Shown here: positions 1 to 11,992 of the stretch, in pieces
Layout of the letters: every line of letters begins with the position of its first letter
Numbering within the stretch: the first letter of the stretch is position 1
DNA from: Cokeromyces recurvatus
Taxonomy: Eukaryota > Mucoromycota > Mucoromycetes > Mucorales > Mucoraceae
Length of the DNA stretch: 64,000 nt
Direction: 5' to 3'
NCBI RefSeq assembly: GCF_025118155.1
Contig: NW_026251392.1
Span: forward strand, 682,001 to 746,000
Notes under the pieces: model-generated
Database searches by the model: none
Seen by the model: only the letters and a program-made list of their open reading frames with translations
What the model was told of the DNA's origin: nothing
Program-made: the position numbers and the translations under genes

Positions 1-762
1 TGTACTGCTTAAAAATATGTCCGAGACTATGATTGCCGCTGTATGCTTAGAGGTACTCCAGGGTCTTGACTATCTTCATTCAAAGGGTATTATTCATCGA
101 GATATCAAAAGCGACAATATATTAATTAGTAAAAGAGGTGAAATTAAGCTTTGTAAGTTTTAAATTAGATGATATATATATACATGTGTGTATGTATGTT
201 AAGGCCTCATTCGTTTCTTTAAACTCTTTTTTTTTTTTTTTTTCCTTCCTCAAAAGCTGACTTTGGCTATTGTGCAAGGATTGATAACGAAAATATGAAA
301 CGAACAACACTTGCTGGTACATCTTGTTGGGTAAGGACACCTGTGATATTTCATAATTATTACTATATAACTCATATATATATATATATATATGCATATA
401 CATTTATATAGATGGCGCCTGAAATTGTTTTAAGAAAAAAGTATGGCCCTAATATAGATATTTGGTCCTTGGGTATTACCACGATAGAAATGGTGGAAGG
501 TACACCTCCTTATCTTGATAGTCCAGATAGAGCATTGCATTTACTTAAAACACATCGAATGCCTCCTTCATTAAAGAAACCTTATCAATACTCTGCTGAC
601 CTTCGTGATTTTTTATGTCAATGTCTCCAGTTTGATGCTGAAAGGAGACCTTCGGCTGCTGAATTGCTAAAACACCCCTTTTTATTGAAAGCTTCTTCTT
701 TAACTGAACTTGTGCCACTTGTAGAATTAGCACAACAAAAGCGTGAAAATGGGAAAATTTAA
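1..762 (+). CDS. PAK/STE20-family protein kinase, C-terminal half (5' truncated by window)
   Basis: Three exons are visible (from position 2 to 152, 257-330, 412-762), joined by introns 153-256 and 331-411 with GT/AG ends. The joined frame gives the catalytic loop [10 protein letters not shown], the magnesium motif SDFGYCARI (DFG), the activation-segment end GTSCW-MAPEIV, and the kinase subdomains through [12 protein letters not shown] and the C-lobe [14 protein letters not shown]. The HRDIKSDN and GTxxWMAPE signatures are those of p21-activated (PAK/Ste20/Cla4) kinases, which act downstream of Cdc42/Rac in polarity and MAPK signalling. The ATP-binding lobe and any CRIB or PH domain lie upstream of the window, so Ste20 and Cla4 types cannot be told apart. 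The gene is convergent with the GRAM-VASt gene, with about 140 bp between stop codons. Confidence 0.9.
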
Positions 763-902
763 CTATTATTTTATGTTTAAAGAAGCAATAAAAAAAAATA
801 TTATTATTATATAAATAAAAAATTCCAAAAAAAAAAATATACAATGCTATTTTATAAAGCCAAATTCGGTTTCTTTTTTGTAGATGAGGATAGGTAAATA
901 CA

Positions 903-3226
903 TTAATTTTGTCTTATTTTCTGTCGTTGTTCATTCACCACTCTTGTCACATCCTCAAGATTACTCTCAGCACGTTGAATCATCTTATTTAATTCTGTCA
1001 TATGTTTATCGAGTTTTTCTTTTGCTGTTTTCGATATCTTAATTGCATCATCCCAAATGGCTTCTTGCTCTTTAGAATCTTTTACAATAGGAATTTTCAC
1101 ATGCTCTACCCTTTCATTATCTGGATCAATACGCCCTAACCAAGCCCAAAGGTCCTCTTCTTCTTGATGATGAGGTGATGCCTTTGAGACATGCTCAACT
1201 AGGCCATGATTTTTATTTAAGCCAATAGTAGAACGACTTAATTCATTCAACCGTTGCTCTACAAATGCCATTTTTCTAGCAACGTATATATTGATACATA
1301 CCATGATCAAAAGACAAAACAAGATAAAGTGAGCTGCGCGTGGTGAACTTAGGGTATCGATGATAGAGGTGACATTATCTGCAAGCTTATTAGAAACCAT
1401 GCCTAATAGTTGATGCACAATGGATTCATGTGTATTATCCTGTTTATGACCGAGTTCAGTTGAAGATAAATGACGAGATGTCTTATGTCTTCTTCTCTTT
1501 TTATGTCGTTTGCCATTAGAACGTTTCTCTGGATCGTTAGAATGCTCTTTAAGATGAGCACGTAATGCTGCATCAAGATCCTTATAATAGGTCTGTTGTC
1601 CATCAATGCTTGCCTTTTCAATTGTTGCTAAAACCAAAAAAAAAGGCATCGTTTTAGTGGCATTTCAATATATATAAATATATATATATATAATGTGTGT
1701 GTGTAAAACTTACACTTTAACCATGAAGATTTGGTAAAGTCAACTAGAACTGTGACTAGAACTCTTACTTTTCCTTTTCCAGCCCAAGTTAAACAAGTAC
1801 GTGTTTTACAACTAAAAGAACTACCAGAAGGAACATCAGGTGTTAATGTAGTAACCATGACAGATACAAACTTTTGAAAATCTTGATAAAGTACATCTTG
1901 AGTAATATAACATTTTGTTGATTTAGGTCCAATGGAACCATAAAGTGGTTTAATATAGGTCAATTCTCTAGTAGACTTTATATCTCCTTCTCCCTTTTTC
2001 CATTCCCCCATAACAAGATCTACACATACATAAATAAGTAAATATACATGTATCTATGTGGAAAATATATATATTACCTTGACTCTTTTGGTTTTCCACC
2101 AAGAAATTCTTCATGAAATCATTAATAAACATCAATTTATACATATTTTCTATTGTACTATCATAAACTTGATCCATCACGACATTAGGGAAATGTTCAC
2201 CCTTATTACTACATTCACATTCTGTCTTGTCATATGCTTGCTTTGTCACCTCTTCTTTTTTATCTGATTCTATTCCTTCAATAGGTGATTTATTCTTTGT
2301 AGTTTCATTTTTATTTTCATTAGATCCATGATTGATATTAGGTAACTTGGCATCGTTTTCAAACTTATAGGTAGGTTGAGGTATTTCTGAAATAGCACGA
2401 CGTCGTGCAGCATCAATATTTTTTGTGTCCTTCTTGATTGGTAAAGAAGCCAAAGATACTTTTCTATTCTTATTTACTCCATCCTTTACATTCTCTATAC
2501 GGATATAGATATATTTAACGAACGTGATTATTTATACTTTTTTTTTTTTTTTTTACCTTCCGTAGTTGGTATATTTTGATCTAAATTTTCTGTATCTGTT
2601 TCACTTTCACTAGTAAAAGAATCTCCTTCTTCTGTATCACTATCATAATAAGAGCCACTTCCCTCACTTGATGCATCAGAGTCTTCTTGACTTGTAGTTT
2701 GGTTAGTAAGCTGAGATGATGATTCTTCAGTTGGTGGGAATAGATCGGGTCGGGTTAGATGCCAGATATTTAACATTAACTCAAATGCTTGATCACGAGA
2801 CAAAAATGACGCAAAAAAATGCTATAATTCAAAAAAAAAAAAAAAAAAATAAGAATAAAGAATTATTTATAGGTATTTATTTACCTTTGCACTGTCAGTG
2901 GATATTTGAATAGCATTTGGAATAAAATAAGCTGTTGTCTTTTTCTCAATATTAGTAATATCCGCAAATGCAATAACAAGCTATTTTTTTTTTTTTTTTT
3001 TTTTGCGTGTATGTAAAAGATAAGTAATGATGACGAAATAAACTATTCTATATGTAAGCTTACGTTTGTTACCCAGCCAAAGATATTTGCATTGAAGCAT
3101 ATATGAGTTTCTGAAATATAGATACGACCTTGAAGTAAAATTTCCTTTTGTAAAGCACACCCAAAATCTAAATGTATATAATATGTTAAAAGGCAGTTAT
3201 ACATATATATATATATGTGTGTGTAT

Positions 3227-3263
<37 letters not shown>

Positions 3264-3889
3264 TATGTATGTATAGATAGATATTAACCTTCAACCAAGT
3301 TGTCATCCTCTGGTATACTTCGAAATAAAGCATGAAAGTCAGCATTCCTTTTAGAAGTAGCTAAAGAAATATTTTTAATACTTGATAAGCTTGCTGCTAT
3401 ACTCGAGGTGTTATCAAGCGATGTTCTTTCTTGTGTTTTTGTATCTGTAGAATGTTTTGGTTTAATTTTATTTGCGATGGATTGAATGGTTGAATTTTCC
3501 TTTATTTCATTGATGATGTTTGATGTCACACTGGATGCTCGTGAACGCGATTTCTTTTTTGGCATAGTTGACGGCTCTTGTACGATGAGCCCATTAGCAG
3601 TAATAGGATTAGCAGGTGTAGTAGTAGTGTTGGGCATTGTTACTGGTTGCTGCTGAATGTCACTTTGGTTTGCTATTGCCTCTACAACTGGTTTATTTGC
3701 AGAGATAAAGTCTTCTGCATGACTCGAAGGCTCAATGGGTGTAGGTTCAGATACACAAATGGGAGGAGGCAAACCGGGAGATCCCTCAGAATTTCTTCTT
3801 ACAACAGAAGGTCTAGTTAAAGCAATATCTAAAGCAGGAGGACGTCCACCTGATATTGTATTTGAATGTGTTCTTTTATTATTAGACAT
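903..3889 (-). CDS. GRAM-VASt domain membrane protein (Lam/Ysp/Aster-type sterol transfer protein)
   Basis: Several exons on the minus strand join in frame. Order in the protein: a low-complexity Ser/Thr/Pro N-terminus (start ATG at 3889, chosen because the upstream reading is poly-T-derived and hydrophobic junk); a GRAM domain starting DFGCALQKEILLQGRIYISE and going on through HICFNANIFGWVTN to ITNIEKKTTAYFIPNAI; an acidic Ser/Asp/Glu linker; a VASt (StART-like) domain that includes FPNVVMDQVYDSTIENMYKLMF and RELTYIKPLYGSIGPKSTKC; a Lys/Arg-rich stretch; one transmembrane helix (AAHFILFCLLIMVCINIYVA); and a short coiled-coil tail. This is the architecture of yeast Ysp1/Ysp2/Lam and animal GRAMD1/Aster proteins, ER-anchored sterol carriers at membrane contact sites. 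Introns fall at about 3239-3291, inside the GRAM domain, in the acidic linker (A-rich intron near 2522-2557), and on both sides of the second VASt exon. Family assignment is firm; the exact paralogue is not known. Confidence 0.85.
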
Positions 3890-4251
3890 GATATATATAC
3901 ATGTATATAAATATATATTTAACCTAAAATAAAAATAAATAAGAAAAAAAAAAAAAATACAAGAAATTCTTACATAAAAAGGAATAATCATTATTACAGC
4001 ATAACAATAACACGTGTTTATAATAATGTACTAAAGTGTGTGTGTTTTTGGAGGTCACAGCAACAATAATAAAAAGCTTTTTGATTGGCTATAATGCATT
4101 TCAACCTTTTATTTTTGTTTAAAGCAGCGATTCATTATTACCTAACAAGAAGTTCTTGAATAACGATATATCCTTGAATAAAATCAAGTTGATTATGTAA
4201 ATATTATATATGTATATAACATGTATTCAAGGCTATAATAAGTATAATAGT

Positions 4252-4283
<32 letters not shown>

Positions 4284-6778
4284 CATATATACTTGACCCT
4301 GTTTTATAATAGTTTTGATATCGTTTACGTAATTAAAACGATGAATAGAAAAAAGAAATATCTCGACTACCTTTCTATTCTTGAGCGAGTTTTTTTATTA
4401 TGATTATTGACAAAAAGACTTGATAATTATATAATTAAACATTACAATTGCTCTTGCACATGAACTATAATTTCAGTGTATCTAGCGTACATTATTATCT
4501 ACAAAAGTATCTATAAAGGGCTTCTAAGGAAACCGTTGCCATTTGTAGTAATATCTACTCGATAAAGAAGAAAAAGGGAAAGGAGGGACTAATATAATGA
4601 AGATCATCAAAAAAAAAAAAAAATGCGTGTGTGTGTGTGTGTGGGGAGGCACACTATTTGGTAAAGATAAGAGTTTTAGGGTATTTATCAAATGATTTTT
4701 ACAGATAAATTCAACCCAAACCAAACCAAAAAAAAAAATCGATAATTTGTAACTATGATATAAAAGGTCATAATAGCCTTGTTTGTAAACCTTACCAGTT
4801 ACACTTTATTGTTCATTTGAAAAGGAAATACGTATTTCTTTATTTGGAAAGATAACGATATATCTGATATTCTTTCTTTTTCTTTTCTTTTCTTTTCTTT
4901 TTCCAAGCAATTCATTCAACTATTTATGAAACTAATCTCTTGCCTTCTTAGTATAATTTTTACTTTAACCAATTTTTTTTTGTTTGTTTCATATCATTAT
5001 TAGAAAAATAAATAAATCGTACATATCTTTATTAGGAAGTTTTACAAGTGTACGAATAAAGACAAATGTTGCATATTTTGTCTCAAATGATACTTTTTGA
5101 TAAAAGATATTGTTTTCCGTGAAACGTTTTATTAGAGTGTTATTTGTCTTACAATTTGGACTTTCATTACTTTTGATTTGCCACACTTTACTTTTTTAAT
5201 ATTGTTGGTACGACGACGTGTTGCTGTTAATAAGATTAATTACTGCCATGTGTCTTATTCGATGCATGACAGTGGGAAATGATCCATATTAGAATCAAAT
5301 AGTCACTTTTACCATATCCAGTATGAATGAAAATAACGTCAGACGATAATCACAAATGTCATTTAGCGTCTATTTTTATTTTATTTTTTTTCAATGATAA
5401 TAAACATATTAAAGCAAGATCCTTATTCTATGTTACTGAATAATTCAATTATCAAAATCATGCTTTCATACTGATAAAAGGGAGTCATGTTATATTATTC
5501 GAAATAGTAGAAAGGGATCCTTTTATCAGGAAATCAAGTTGCTTCCTCTTTTGTTAGCAGAGGCCATTGACTTTTTGCCTATCTATTTTATTTTCAATGG
5601 GAATCTATTAAAGCCTATACATGTATATAAAAGTAAAAAAAGAAGAATGTTGTATTTAATAAATAGACACTAGTCAGTATGAAACGACGAACTTTAAAAT
5701 ACCAATAAATAAGATAGATTTACATCATTATTACTACTACTATTGCTTTATAGAATAATAGTAGAGAGAGTTTTCTTTTTCTTTTAATACATATATAACT
5801 TGTTTATCATTCATTGATGAAAGATATTCCCCCCTCTTGTTTAGGGTCTCATCTTATTATTTTAATTGAAAATAAAGAAGCATAAACTTGATATTCTGAT
5901 GACTACACTTGTGGCTAGAAAAAGAAGGTACAATAGTTCATATTTTTGATTAAGAAAAGAATAATTAAACACAAATATTATATTAAGCTATGCTTCAATG
6001 GAATCTTTATTACAAAAATGCATTTCATTAAGTTTATTACATAATCCCGATTTCAGAAGATCCATATATCCACATACTGAGAATTTTTTTTTTTAAGCTT
6101 TTATTATTATGGTACAAATATTTCCTGGATTTTACCAGCCTCATCGATAAGGAATTAATATTTTATTGGACAGATTTATCAGTGAAGCATGTGACGTAAT
6201 TGATTTACTCTCACTACTCTCTCTTTCCCTCTGTCTCTCATTTTTATAATAATGGGAATAATGGAGTGTCCTTTTTTGTTATAGTCTATGAGTCGGGAAA
6301 TGTCGGGGTGAAGAAAAAGAAAAAAAAAACAGGTACAGGAAAAAAAAAGAAAAAAAAAAGAAAAAGAAAGAAGAGAGCGAAGAAATAAAAAGCTTATAAA
6401 ATAGAAAAATGATGTTAATGAACAAAATGTTATTATGCAGCATTATACTGAAAATGAATATAAAGATCTTATCAATAGCCAACAAAAAAAAAAGACTTAT
6501 GTCTCTTTGTTCTTATCTCTAATCGATTTGATTGGATGAAGATAAATATGTGTATATAAATATATAAAATGCATAGTTTTTTAGTCTATTTTGATGCGAG
6601 ATAAGACATAGGATTGCTATTTGATTGGACGATTCGGAAACTTTTTTTTTCATATGATTAAGGAGACAAGTCAAATTACATATTTTCTGCGTTTTTTTTT
6701 TTTTTTTGTTTATTTTTCTCTTTTTATTTCATTTCATTTCATTTTATTTTGAAAAGCATAGTATTAATAATAAAGTCA
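3890..6778. other. Long intergenic region between divergent genes
   Basis: No supported gene. It holds AT dinucleotide tracts (around 4256-4290), several A or T runs, a pyrimidine run near 4868-4900, and short spurious ORFs built from A/G-rich or T-rich sequence (for example 6200-6388). It presumably contains the promoters of the GRAM-VASt gene (leftward) and the kinase gene (rightward), but no specific site can be named. Confidence 0.5.
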
Positions 6779-7993
6779 ATGTTTAAGGATAGTCAAATAT
6801 GTCAAAGAGATAAAAATAATAAAACCGTGCCACTTCATATTAATACCGATCCACTTGGTATCGTTTTTTATGATGAAGGATTAACAGCAACCCATCAACC
6901 TTCTCCATTTCCTTCGCCTTCTTCTTCTTCTTCTTCAACTATTCATTACTTAAAAAGAACGGATAGTTTCCGTAATAAATGTCAACTTTATCGACGACCC
7001 AATTCAAATACAACATGTATCAATTCCAAGTCATGGGAATCGATCAAAAGTCCAGCAGCATCCTTTTTAGCGAATTTTTCATTTTCTCCTGCCTCTGTAC
7101 AAATCGAAAATGAACAAGATGGGGATGAAATTGATGATTATGTGTTGGATAAGATGATTGGACATGGTGGTTTCTCTACAGTACGTTTAGGCTTTCGTAT
7201 CTCTGATGGACAAAAAGTAGCAATAAAGATCATTAAAAGGACATCGTCTTCTTTAGACGAACTTCGATTGGAACGTGAATTATCTATTTGGAAAAATTTA
7301 AATCATCCAAACATTGTAAAGCTTGAGAAGGTCCTGGAGACTGATTCAGCTTTCTTCCTTGTATCAGAATATTGTTCAGGTGGGAATCTATTATCAAGAT
7401 TATTACATGATCATCAAGAGAATAAAGGAAGAAGCAGCAGCAGCATAGAAGAGACGACTATGATAAAGTCTATCTTTATTGACTTATGCAAGGCTCTTTA
7501 TTATTTGCATGAGGAAGTCAAAGTATGTCACAAAGATCTTAAATTAGAAAATATTCTATTAGATCAAGATGGTCGAGCTAAATTATGTGATTTTGGTTTA
7601 GCTATCTATCAACAGCCTTCAATAACTACACATATCAATACCATTCCATTATCTCCAGAGTGTGTACAGGATGATCTTGACTGTGCAGCTGGTTCATTAG
7701 CTTATGCTGCACCAGAACAGATCAAATCGAAAAGAGCTATTGCTTGTCCATCCACTGATATTTGGTCTTTAGGTGTCATTCTTTATGCTCTCATCACAGG
7801 AAGACTCCCATTTGCAGATGAGTTTGAGCTTCGTTTACAGCAAAAGATATTAGAGGGTCAATATGAGATGCCTACCACCATTTCACCAGAATTACAAGAT
7901 TTAATTCGAAATTGTCTTTCTGTCAATCCAGACACAAGATTTACGATTCATCAAGTATTACAATCTTCTTGGTGTAGTAGCATGTTAACTTGA
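6779..7993 (+). CDS. Serine/threonine protein kinase, CAMK-like (SNF1/NIM1-type fold), 404 aa
   Basis: One uninterrupted exon. The first in-frame ATG is at 6779; an in-frame TTG 30 bp upstream is not a likely start. Residues about 1-115 are a low-complexity Ser/Pro-rich region. The kinase domain follows: glycine loop IGHGGFSTVRLG, ATP-binding lysine in VAIKIIK, alpha-C glutamate in the RLERELSIW region, catalytic loop CHKDLKLENILL, DFG in LCDFGLAIY, then SLAYAAPEQI and TDIWSLGVILYALITGRLPF. The C-lobe ends at the protein terminus (VLQSSWC), so there is no extra regulatory domain. The catalytic motif is HKD instead of HRD. GSxxYAAPE and DIWSLGVILYAL place it in the CAMK/AMPK-related group. Its substrate is unknown. 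It is unusual here in having no introns. Confidence 0.85.
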   Translation: MFKDSQICQRDKNNKTVPLHINTDPLGIVFYDEGLTATHQPSPFPSPSSSSSSTIHYLKRTDSFRNKCQLYRRPNSNTTCINSKSWESIKSPAASFLANFSFSPASVQIENEQDGDEIDDYVLDKMIGHGGFSTVRLGFRISDGQKVAIKIIKRTSSSLDELRLERELSIWKNLNHPNIVKLEKVLETDSAFFLVSEYCSGGNLLSRLLHDHQENKGRSSSSIEETTMIKSIFIDLCKALYYLHEEVKVCHKDLKLENILLDQDGRAKLCDFGLAIYQQPSITTHINTIPLSPECVQDDLDCAAGSLAYAAPEQIKSKRAIACPSTDIWSLGVILYALITGRLPFADEFELRLQQKILEGQYEMPTTISPELQDLIRNCLSVNPDTRFTIHQVLQSSWCSSMLT

Positions 7994-9002
7994 TTCTCTC
8001 TCTCTCACTCACTCATACACACTACACACATACACGCCTATTGTATATGTATATATCCTCATTATCATTGTATATATTGTACAGCCCTGTTTATATTATC
8101 ATTCATCACAGATACTTTTTTCTCTCTCTATTCATACTTTATTTACCCTGTCTTTTTTTTTATTATTAAGCATCAATCGACTAAAATGATCATAACCATC
8201 TATGAATACATAAATAAATATTTATAAACACATAAACTAACTTTAATCATGTATCCTTCTTCTTACATGCACAAATGCCTTCCATATAACATCTTGAAAC
8301 GATACCTGCAACCCACTTGTGATATAATATCATTAAATCTTCTTTTTCCTATTAGTAACAATGAAAATGTATTATAAATAAGCATCATTTCTTTTACCTA
8401 GTAAAGAAAGCTAAAACATAAAATAGGTGCCAATGATAAAGATGAATAGAAATAGGTCTCGTACATACAGTTTTTAAATGGGCATAAAGATAATCATAAT
8501 AAAGTTGTATTTTCATCATGGTCATTAGATGGCTTCTTCTTCCTCCATGTATTATAAATAGTATACCAGTACTAGTAGTAGTAGTAGTACGAATCCATTT
8601 TGAATTCACTTCTTTAGAAAGAACAAATGAAGTTATCAAGATACTTGAATTTAATAATAAAAGTAAAAAAAAAAAGGGCAGTCAATGATATATATATTCA
8701 ACTAGTAGTCATATTATCAAATGAATCAAATTGTTTCTTTTTATTTACGTTACTTTAATGTATTTGAATAGTTTCCAGATACATATAAACAAGAATTAAA
8801 CCATCCAACGTATCATTCCATTGTCTTGATATAGTTTCCCATTTGAGCCATAAATTGATAAATAGCGAATTATATAATTCCCTATTCGTAATTTAGTGAT
8901 TGCATAATAGTAAAATACAATAATCATAAACGGAGTTTATATTACAAGAAAAAAAAATAATAATAATAACATGTATCTTAACACTTTTATTTTGATATAC
9001 AA
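7994..9002. other. Intergenic region
   Basis: Contains the 3' UTR of the kinase (CT-repeat and TATA-rich) and the short promoter of the Gemin6 gene. One 81-codon open frame on the minus strand (8394-8639) has a composition typical of noncoding DNA and no recognisable motif. Nothing else is seen. Confidence 0.5.
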
Positions 9003-9206
9003 ATGTCTCTTTATTCATTCACATTAGAGCAGATCTTTGATTCACTTGGACACTATACAACTGTTACACTTAAAAATAAAGAGATTATTCTTGGTTATTT
9101 ATACACAATTGATCCTGTAACCAATAATGTTGTTTTATTTAAAGATCAACACATTAATGTTCTCTTGAGTCATTCCATTGAGAATTTAAATAGTAATCAT
9201 TCATCG

Positions 9207-9238
<32 letters not shown>

Positions 9239-9640
9239 CCACTGGGAATATCTTATTCATCCTTTATATATTAGTTGATAAAGACGATTTTATAGATTTA
9301 TCAATACTAGAAAAATCGATGGAATATAAAACACTGGATAAAGAATGGCTTGAAAAAAGACGTTATGATCTTATTCAATTTTTAGAAAAGGTATACACAC
9401 ACACATACATAGAGAGAAAGAGAAAGAAAAGAGTTTAAAAATGATATACATATATCATTCATTTTTTTTTTTTATGTACGATAGAATCGAATACCAATTC
9501 AATATGAACAAAATGAACCTGTGATTCATGTCTTGGGTTGTGCACGTGTTGAATCTCCCTACGTGGCCACAAGTGTCGTATGTGATAATGCCCTGATTCG
9601 CAAACGCGTGCGTGATTTGATACTCGAGCTCAGCAGATGA
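9003..9640 (+). CDS. Gemin6 homologue (SMN complex subunit), 153 aa
   Basis: Three exons, 9003-9192, 9275-9390 and 9485-9640, keep frame exactly (462 nt with stop). The N-terminal half is an Sm-like fold (YTTVTLKNKEIILGYLYTID, PVTNNVVLFK) matching the Gemin6 Sm-like domain, where the KNEYxGWVxTxDPVSxNIVL pattern is typical. The C-terminal half carries the Gemin6-specific block: LEKRRYDLIQFLEKNRIPI, then VIHVLGCARVESPYVATS and ALIRKRVRDLI, paralleling LEERKNSLKKWLEKNHIPI in animals. Gemin6 pairs with Gemin7 in the SMN complex that loads Sm rings on snRNAs. Intron 1 contains a 30-nt T run. The gene is convergent with a small gene starting 100 bp downstream. Budding and fission yeast lack an obvious Gemin6 in the classical sense, so a recognisable copy is notable. 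Confidence 0.8.
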
Positions 9641-9742
9641 AAAAAAAAAAGAAACACACACACACACACACACATACATACATACATACAATTTATTACA
9701 ATAAAAGCCGTATAACAAAAAGGAAGAAAGAAGGGAGATGAT

Positions 9743-10285
9743 TCAAGACATATTATGTAACATAACAAGAATATTCGCAGCTGTATCTTCATCATCGTCT
9801 AATAAAATGGATGTATGCACTTGGGGTGGAGATGTACTACGTTTTTCGGATAAAGGATAACTTAGTAGTAAAGGCACTGCGGGTGGATGGGTGATGAGTA
9901 TTTTATTGCTATGACGATGATGTAAGAACGAACTGGTTGGATAATAACGATGTCTTTGTTTCTTTTTCTTTTTATGGGTTGTTGTTAATTTATTGATATG
10001 ATGATAGGTTCTTTGTTTATGAAGAATATTCTTTTTCCTTAACAAGTTAGATTCTAATGTATGTAAATCATACTTTTCATAGCCATGTTGTCTTTTAAAA
10101 TTAGCTAGTGCCAGACGTGTTTTAAGACGATATATCATCTATAAAATACATTATTCTTGATATTCAACCATCTCATCCTCCCCTCCCCTCCCCTCCCCCT
10201 TTTTTTTCGTGGAGTTTTAAAATCATTTACGACCTACCTCTGTTATATTGGGTATTGAAGCTTTCTCTTGACAATGTGTCAGCAT
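9743..10285 (-). CDS. Small Whi5/Nrm1-motif protein, 147 aa (putative cell-cycle transcription repressor)
   Basis: Two exons: 10238-10285 (16 codons from the ATG at 10285) and 9743-10138, separated by a 99-bp intron with GTAGGT donor and TAG acceptor, phase 0. The second exon begins MIYRLKTRLALANFKRQHGYE and continues to DLHTLES. This resembles the short conserved GTB/Whi5-Nrm1 motif (basic residue, RLxLAxxKxxxG), which binds SBF/MBF transcription factors in yeast. The rest is basic and Ser/His/Pro-rich, ending in an acidic patch (DDDEDTAANILVMLHN) that could be an activation or docking segment. The motif is short, so the assignment is tentative. The alternative is an uncharacterised fungal protein starting at 10138. 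Confidence 0.5.
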
Positions 10286-11211
10286 TTGAAATGAGTAAGA
10301 TTAAAAGGAAAGGGAATGAATAAAGAAAGAGAGAGAGAGAGAGAGAAAGAAAGAAAGGTTTGTATTAATTTTTTTTTAAAAAAAAATAAGAGAAGAAAAT
10401 TATATCTTATTTTAGATTAAATAACGCGTGAATATTTAACAAAAAAAAAAAAAAAGGGAGAGAAGAGAGAAAGAAGGAAAAAAAAATAAATATTATCAGG
10501 CGTTTATAAACACGAATAACAATGTGTAGTACTTTTTTTTTTCTTTCTCCTTCACATCATTCCCCTCTCTTTCTCTTTCTCTCTTTGTTGTGTGATCGCA
10601 TGATCAAAAAAAAAAAAACCGATAAGTAGCGTCAGATATAAAATAACTCTTATTTTATCTCCTTTTTATATGTGTGTGGCTCCTATCTTTATTATGAATA
10701 CAATTTATATGACGTATGTTACTTGATAAAAATAAAACGCACAGACTTTTGTTTAATAACAAAACGATGATTAAAAGAATTATTGATGATTACTGCTACC
10801 GGAGATTAGAATAATAAAGGTTTACTAGAGGAACTTTATTCATTGCTTACCCAAGTATGATTAATTATATAAAAAGGGAAAAAATAAATAAATAAATAAA
10901 TAAATCTATATATAAACTTATCCATGTTTAATACAACAACGTACGCACGGATTCCAATTACAATTATTACTGGATGTCTAGCCTCAGGAAAAGACATCCT
11001 TATTAAATTCATCTTTTAAATGATGATCAACATTCAAATAGGAGATTAAGAATAACTAATTACTGAAAAAATAATTTTACTGCTGCCTTTGGAATAGAAA
11101 AGAAATAGAGTGCAAACTTGCATAATTTGTATGAGTTTGGCATATGAGTACAACGTTGGTAATTTTTTTTTATTATTACTATCACTACTATACTCAACTG
11201 ACTGACTGACC

Positions 11212-11253
<42 letters not shown>

Positions 11254-11992
11254 CGTTAAGGGGCTGTGTTTGTTGTTGTTCTTCAAGAGGTGAAATTTAT
11301 AAAATACGCTTGTAATAAAAGTAGTGTACAAGAAGAGAAAATGGTATTCAACTATATTATTCTAGAAACAACTGGATTAAAGCAGATCTTCAGTTAATTA
11401 CTCAAGGTGCTAAATAGGAACAGATGAAATTGTACAAAAGGTAATTCACGTTGTTATTGGACTCTAAACACTTTTTTTTTCAAATGTCATTATAATACGA
11501 CTGCTAAAAGTCTATACCAGCCTTTTTTTTTTTTCTAGAGTATCCTTGAAGTATCTTCTTCATTCACGTCCCACCACCAGAGAGTTGTAAGGGATCTATA
11601 CAAGAAGAATACAGTCACCATCACAGGCTATTCAGGAAGCACAAAGGAAACATGATTCCCAAGTATTGAACGAAAACCCTTATTATTAGCTAGATCTGGA
11701 TGCTGTAAAGCAAATCATTTCATACTAGCTATTATATCAAGAGAATTCTTGATTCTTGAATAGAACCCAAAATAGCAAGTTTATCATACAAGGTGTTCAA
11801 CATGTATTCCACTTGCTCCAACAGAACATGGTTTATGGTCCCCCACCCCTACCCCCTCTCCTGAAGACAACGAAAGAAAAGTAGATTCACTTTGATAGAT
11901 AAAGAACATCATGTCATGATCTTGAAGAAGCTTTCTTTTTCTTAAAGAAAAAAAAGGGAATGTTTAATAAATAAAAGTTTTTTTTTAAGGTG
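10286..11992. other. Intergenic region with long T run and coding-like debris
   Basis: Includes purine-rich repeats (10322-10360), a tetranucleotide AAAT repeat near 10880-10905, and a 39-nt T run at 11215-11253. From about 11340 to 11860 the plus strand has a more balanced base composition and reads as broken coding sequence with several stops. I could not assign it to a family. Confidence 0.4.
11215..11253 (+). repeat. 39-nt thymine homopolymer
   Basis: Uninterrupted T run in the intergenic region upstream of the ferric-reductase gene's 3' side. Confidence 0.95.

Noticed and set aside
3180..3275. TA/GT-rich tract as a possible regulatory or replication element
   Set aside because: It lies inside an intron of the GRAM-VASt gene and is simple microsatellite sequence.
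6200..6388. Open frame rich in Lys/Arg
   Set aside because: Made almost entirely of AAG/AAA tracts; low-complexity noncoding DNA.
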